NCBI GenBank assembly: GCA_009829735.1 | Contig: CM020620.1 | Coordinates: 1,426,001-1,490,000, forward strand | From: Pyropia yezoensis | Taxonomy: Eukaryota > Rhodophyta > Bangiophyceae > Bangiales > Bangiaceae | Direction of reading: 5' to 3' | DNA length: 64,000 nt | In this document: positions 60,605 through 64,000 of the stretch, piece by piece | Numbering within the stretch: position 1 is the first letter of the stretch | Layout: each line of letters begins with the position of its first letter | The notes under the pieces: generated by a model | What the model was told of the DNA's origin: nothing | Databases searched by the model: none | The model's input: the letters and a program-made list of their open reading frames with translations, nothing else | Position numbers and translations under genes: made by a program

Positions 60605-62128
60605 GCAAGAATGGTCGTTTAAGTAGTGGAGACTACCAAGGCTCTCGGGCCAGAGACCGGCACAGCCGTCAGAAGTGGAAACGAAGGGGGTCATGGGAAA
60701 AGCGACAAATCAGAGGAAACGCGTTTATGTGATGCATGCTGCTGCCTTTTCCCGTGCAATCGGGGAAGGCAAGAGGCGGGCGAGAGTTATGGGTACTTTG
60801 GCGGAGATACGCGGTGACGTGCTTGGGGCTCGACCCGCGTCTCATCTGTTTTTTCTCACACGGGCCGTACTTCCGGCTTCCAGGCGATCTCTTGCCTCGA
60901 ATTGTATACGAAACCTTCATGGTGATCAACTATTTGGGCTCTGCTCTTGTATCCGGTGGCTACTGCCGGAAAGATCGTTGCCCCAGAGATCTCCTCCCAG
61001 TGAAGACGGAGGTGGGGTGCGTCGGTGGCCAGACGGCCTGCCCGATTGGGGCGAGGGAGCCTGATCGAGGGTGTGCTTCCAGGTCGGCCGCTCCCCAATC
61101 ACCGCCGCAACGGCTCCCTGCCGTTTCAACAGTCCGCACCGCGACCAGTATGTAGGTACATGCATACATACAGCAGGTTGGGGGGTCTCTTGGGCCGCCC
61201 GTACGTGTGGGGTGGGCCCCACAACGGCGGGAAGACAGGGAGGCATTGTGCTTGCGTGTGGGCGGTCGGCCGGCCGGCCGGCCCGCCGGCCGGCCAGTCG
61301 GCGTGTGGGAGCGTGCGCCTGTGTACCTGCAAGGCTGGGCGAGACGCGCCGCAGACGATGGGTGTCAGGCGGGGGCACCGCCCCCCGTGTCGCCAGCTCT
61401 GCGAGCAGCGTGGGACGGAAGCGGCGGCGGGGGCGCGCGGGCGGAAGCACGTCGCCGTCCCCCCCCCCTTTTGCCCCTCCCCCCCCCTCTACGGCCGCTA
61501 TACCCGGCGTGCCTCCACGCTATGGTCGTCTAGGATGATGCACGCGCCTGGCTGATGTAGAGGGGGGGGGGGGGGGGGTGGGGTGACGCGGCCCGGGTCC
61601 TCGCGCTGCCCCTCCCCCCCCGGGGAGGGGATGGGGTGACGCGGCGCGGGTCCTCGCGCTGCCCCTTCCCCCTCCCCCCAGCTGCCAGACCGCCCTCCCC
61701 CCCCCCCACGCGAGGCGCTTGCCGCCTCGGCGCTGACTGGCTGGCAGGCTGGCTAGCTGGCCAGGTGCCACCCGCCGGCTGCTCGACCAACCCCCCCCCC
61801 CCCCCCCCCCCCCGCCCCGCTGCCCCCCCAACCCCTCCTCCTCTTCCACCCCGCCGTCCCGCCCACTTTCCATGCCTCCCCCCCCCCGCGCCCACCGCGT
61901 CCCCACCGTGCGGAACGTGCCACGGCGAACGGCCGCTGTGGGGCACCGCATTCGTCTTGGTTTTTTTTGCAAGCCACGCCCGCCCGCCCGCCCACCCCCC
62001 GCTCCCCCCTTGCATCCCCTGTCAACGACAAGGCCAATGCCCGAGGACACACTAGCGGCGAGGGGCGTGCGGCAGCCGGGACGCGCCGACGAGCCGCGGC
62101 GGCGGCCGACCCCCGTCTGTGGCACGGG

Positions 62129-62150
62129 ACACACACACACACACACACAC
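62129..62150. repeat. (AC)n microsatellite, 11 units
   Basis: A perfect dinucleotide run inside GC-rich DNA. Confidence 0.97.
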
Positions 62151-63100
62151 CGCCAAGGCGGTTTCTGCGGGGGGGGGGGGCGGGGTGTGACACTGGTGGT
62201 GGTGGTGGTGGCAGATAGCGGTGGTGACGGTGGTTGTTGGGGGGGGGGGGGAGGGGGGGTGCGGAGGGGGGGGGCGGGGAGGGAGCGTGCGCGACTGCGC
62301 CACTACCCGCGACCGCGACGCAACACGCACCCACTGTGGGGGGGGGGGAGGGAGGGGGGGTGGAGGGGGGAGAGAGAGGGGCGGGTGGGGGGGGAAGAGG
62401 GGTGTGTCGGCAGGGGGAGCCGCCCCACCCCCCGCGGCGGTGGCAGGCGCATGGCGTGCCGGCTGCTGGCGGCGGCGGTGGCGCCGCCCCGACCGCCGCC
62501 GGCCGGCGGCACACCCCCCACCCACGGCGGCACGGCACACCCCCCCCCGCCGCCACCGCCCCGCCGGCCGGCCGGCCGACCGCCTGCCGCGGCGGCTGCT
62601 GGTGCGCCACGGCGCCACGGCGCCACGGCCGGCGACCGCACGCTCGCTGCCGCTGCGGGCTGGCGGTTGGGGGAGAGAGGGGGGGGGGCGTGCGCCGGGG
62701 GGGGGGAGGCGGAGGGACGCTCGCGGCGCCACCGCAGCGGCGGCGGGCGCACTGGGGCTCCCGCCCTCGTCGTCGCCCCCTCCCCCCCTCGCTCTCCTCC
62801 TTCCCCCCCTCCTCCTGTCCATCTAGTGGGCGGGGCGGGAGTGATAAGAGACCCTCCCCCCCCCCCTCGCGGCGCGCTGCCACGCTAGCCGCCCCCCCCC
62901 CCCCCCCCCCCCGCTTCGTCCCCTCTCCACTCGCCGTGGGGACTCGCGCGCTCACCCTCTACGTGCGGGCGGGCAGACAGGTGGCCGCTCTGACCGTCGC
63001 CGGCGGCCCCCCGCCCTCTTCCCGCCCCTCTGCTGTGCGACGCCGACCGCGGCTCTGCCGGGCGCGCCCCTGCGGCTGTTGGCTTACCGACGCACGGCTT

Positions 63101-63123
63101 CACACACACACACACACACACAC
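63101..63123. repeat. (CA)n microsatellite, about 11 units
   Basis: A perfect dinucleotide run about 400 bases upstream of the ATG at 63516. Confidence 0.97.
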
Positions 63124-63515
63124 CACCCCACAACCCCCTCCCCTCCCCTCCCCTTTCCCCCCCTCCCCTCCCCCCCCCCTCCCCGCACCGCGCGCGCCTG
63201 CGTGTACGCACGGGCGTTTCTTTCCTTTCCTTTTCTCTTTTTTTTTCTATTGTTGCCGGGCCGTCGTCACCCCCAACCCCCGTCAGCTCCCAACTCCATT
63301 CTCACCCTCGCCCCCCATCCTCACCCGCACCCCTTCCCTGCCGCCCCCCCCCCCACCCCCCCCCCCCTCTCCGCCGTCGCGCCTCCCCCCGCCTTTCCCC
63401 TCCTCTGCCAGCCGGCGGCGTCGGGTCGGCGGCCTGCCGGCGCGACCACCCACACCCCCCCCCCCCCCCCCTCCTCCCCCCCCCCAACCCCCCTTGGCCC
63501 CCCTTTTCTCTGACC

Positions 63516-64000
63516 ATGGACGGGGGCCCACCCACCCCCCGCCACACCTTCCTCTCCCGCTTCCGCCGGGCGGTGACGCCCGGGGCGGGGCGGCCCAAGG
63601 TGTTTTCTCGTACCAACTCGTTGCGGACGCTGCGGCCACGCCGGTGGACGACAGCGGGCGGGAGGGGGGGCGAGGGGGGGGCGCCACACGGCGGGCGGGG
63701 GGGGGGTGGCGGCGGCGCCGACAGCAGCAGCCGTCAGGGCGGCCTGGGCGCGGCCGCCGGCGGCGGCAGCGACGGAGGCGGCGGCGGCGGCGGCGGCGGG
63801 GGTCGGGGTGCCGCCTCTGGGGAGGAGGACCACGACACCCCTTTTGGGGGCATCAAGGGGGAGCACACGCCCACGCTCGCCGGCACGCGGGTGCTGTCGG
63901 CGGGGCAGCTGGGGCTGGGCGACGGCGGCAGCAGCGGCGGCGGCTCGCCCGTGGCGTTTGGCCGTGCCGACGGGGGCGCGGCGGCGGCTGCCGCGGCGGC
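63516..64000 (+). CDS. N-terminal part of an unrecognised Gly/Ala-rich protein, runs off right edge
   Basis: The ATG at 63516 has an ideal context (GACCATGGAC) and opens 161 codons to the window edge without a stop. The start MDGGPPTPRHTFLSRFRRAV, then TPGAGRPKVFSRTNSLRTLR, is basic and of ordinary composition. Gly-rich linkers follow, and then an island EEDHDTPFGGIKGEHTPTLA with GTRVLSAGQLGLGD. The alternation of conserved-looking islands and Gly runs resembles other proteins of this window. Arg/Ser/Thr islands such as FSRTNSLRTLRPRR could be phosphorylation or targeting sites, but nothing identifies a function. Confidence 0.6.
   Translation, partial: MDGGPPTPRHTFLSRFRRAVTPGAGRPKVFSRTNSLRTLRPRRWTTAGGRGGEGGAPHGGRGGGGGGADSSSRQGGLGAAAGGGSDGGGGGGGGGGRGAASGEEDHDTPFGGIKGEHTPTLAGTRVLSAGQLGLGDGGSSGGGSPVAFGRADGGAAAAAAA

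Larger units (their letters stand above)
60605..63515. other. Gene-free region, increasingly C/G-rich
   Basis: From 60.6 to 61.2 kb the sequence is ordinary with no recognisable domain. GGCCGGCC-type alternating repeats lie at 61264-61302. From 61.5 kb long C and G runs dominate and long frames open on both strands carry only Pro/Arg/Gly/Ala filler. The part near 63.5 kb is C/T-rich and should be the promoter of the gene at 63516. Confidence 0.5.

Noticed and set aside
61753-62955. Minus-strand frame of 400 codons
   Set aside because: It consists of Pro/Gly/Arg runs over C and G tracts. A CA microsatellite is read as a VCVCVC run, which is not protein-like.
1-64000. tRNA, rRNA or snRNA genes
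   Set aside because: I looked for characteristic conserved boxes in the less GC-rich stretches and found none. A covariance-model scan would be decisive.

Overview
This window reads as nuclear DNA of a eukaryote with a very GC-rich, intron-poor genome. It has long homopolymer G/C runs, GCC/GGC triplet tracts, Ala/Pro/Gly-rich proteins, good Kozak contexts (ACCATGG) and eukaryotic mobile elements. One gene appears to start with an arginine-rich, chloroplast-transit-like leader. Together this fits best with a bangiophyte red alga (Porphyra/Pyropia type). That assignment is inference from style, not from a marker gene.

Layout. The left edge (1-650, minus) holds the 5' two-thirds of a PIF/Harbinger transposase gene that runs off the window. 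A low-complexity stretch follows, then a possible 1561-residue disordered protein (3867-8552, plus). Next is an RluA-family pseudouridine synthase (9217-11334, plus). Facing it is the most striking gene of the window (23437-11762, minus): a giant repetitive protein of about 3770 residues, for which I propose a small first exon and one 360-base intron. It has a transit-like leader, an LEA/synuclein-like Ala-rich helical half, and a disordered half with about 39 Y-x-x-P motifs, including a 210-base tandem array of nine near-identical units. Then come a probable secreted Cu/Zn superoxide dismutase with a Thr-Pro stalk (27462-26575, minus) and a TrmO/TsaA-type tRNA methyltransferase (39679-37619, minus). 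The right edge carries the start of an unrecognised Gly/Ala-rich protein (63516-64000, plus). From 27.5 to 37.6 kb I find no supported gene, only repeats, hairpins and small elements.

Mobile DNA dominates 40-61 kb. A whole-looking Ty3/gypsy chromovirus (41298-50675) has 469-base LTRs that are almost identical, a 5-base target duplication, gag, protease and RT/RNaseH/integrase/chromodomain frames on the minus strand, and an extra 647-codon frame on the opposite strand between pol and the 3' LTR. It landed inside an older, decayed Tc1/mariner-like transposase gene, whose two parts flank it. A decayed Harbinger transposase (56769-57793, plus) faces two short minus-strand reading frames (58396-59160, 59317-59760) that may be its accessory genes. 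Two small non-autonomous families are each present three times: about 117 bases with TA ends, and about 430-460 bases with TIRs containing a CAGTTC core.

The housekeeping genes (RluA, SOD, TrmO) are not an operon and show no functional linkage. Each carries alanine- or threonine-rich low-complexity insertions, so the same expansion process that built the giant protein appears to act across the window.
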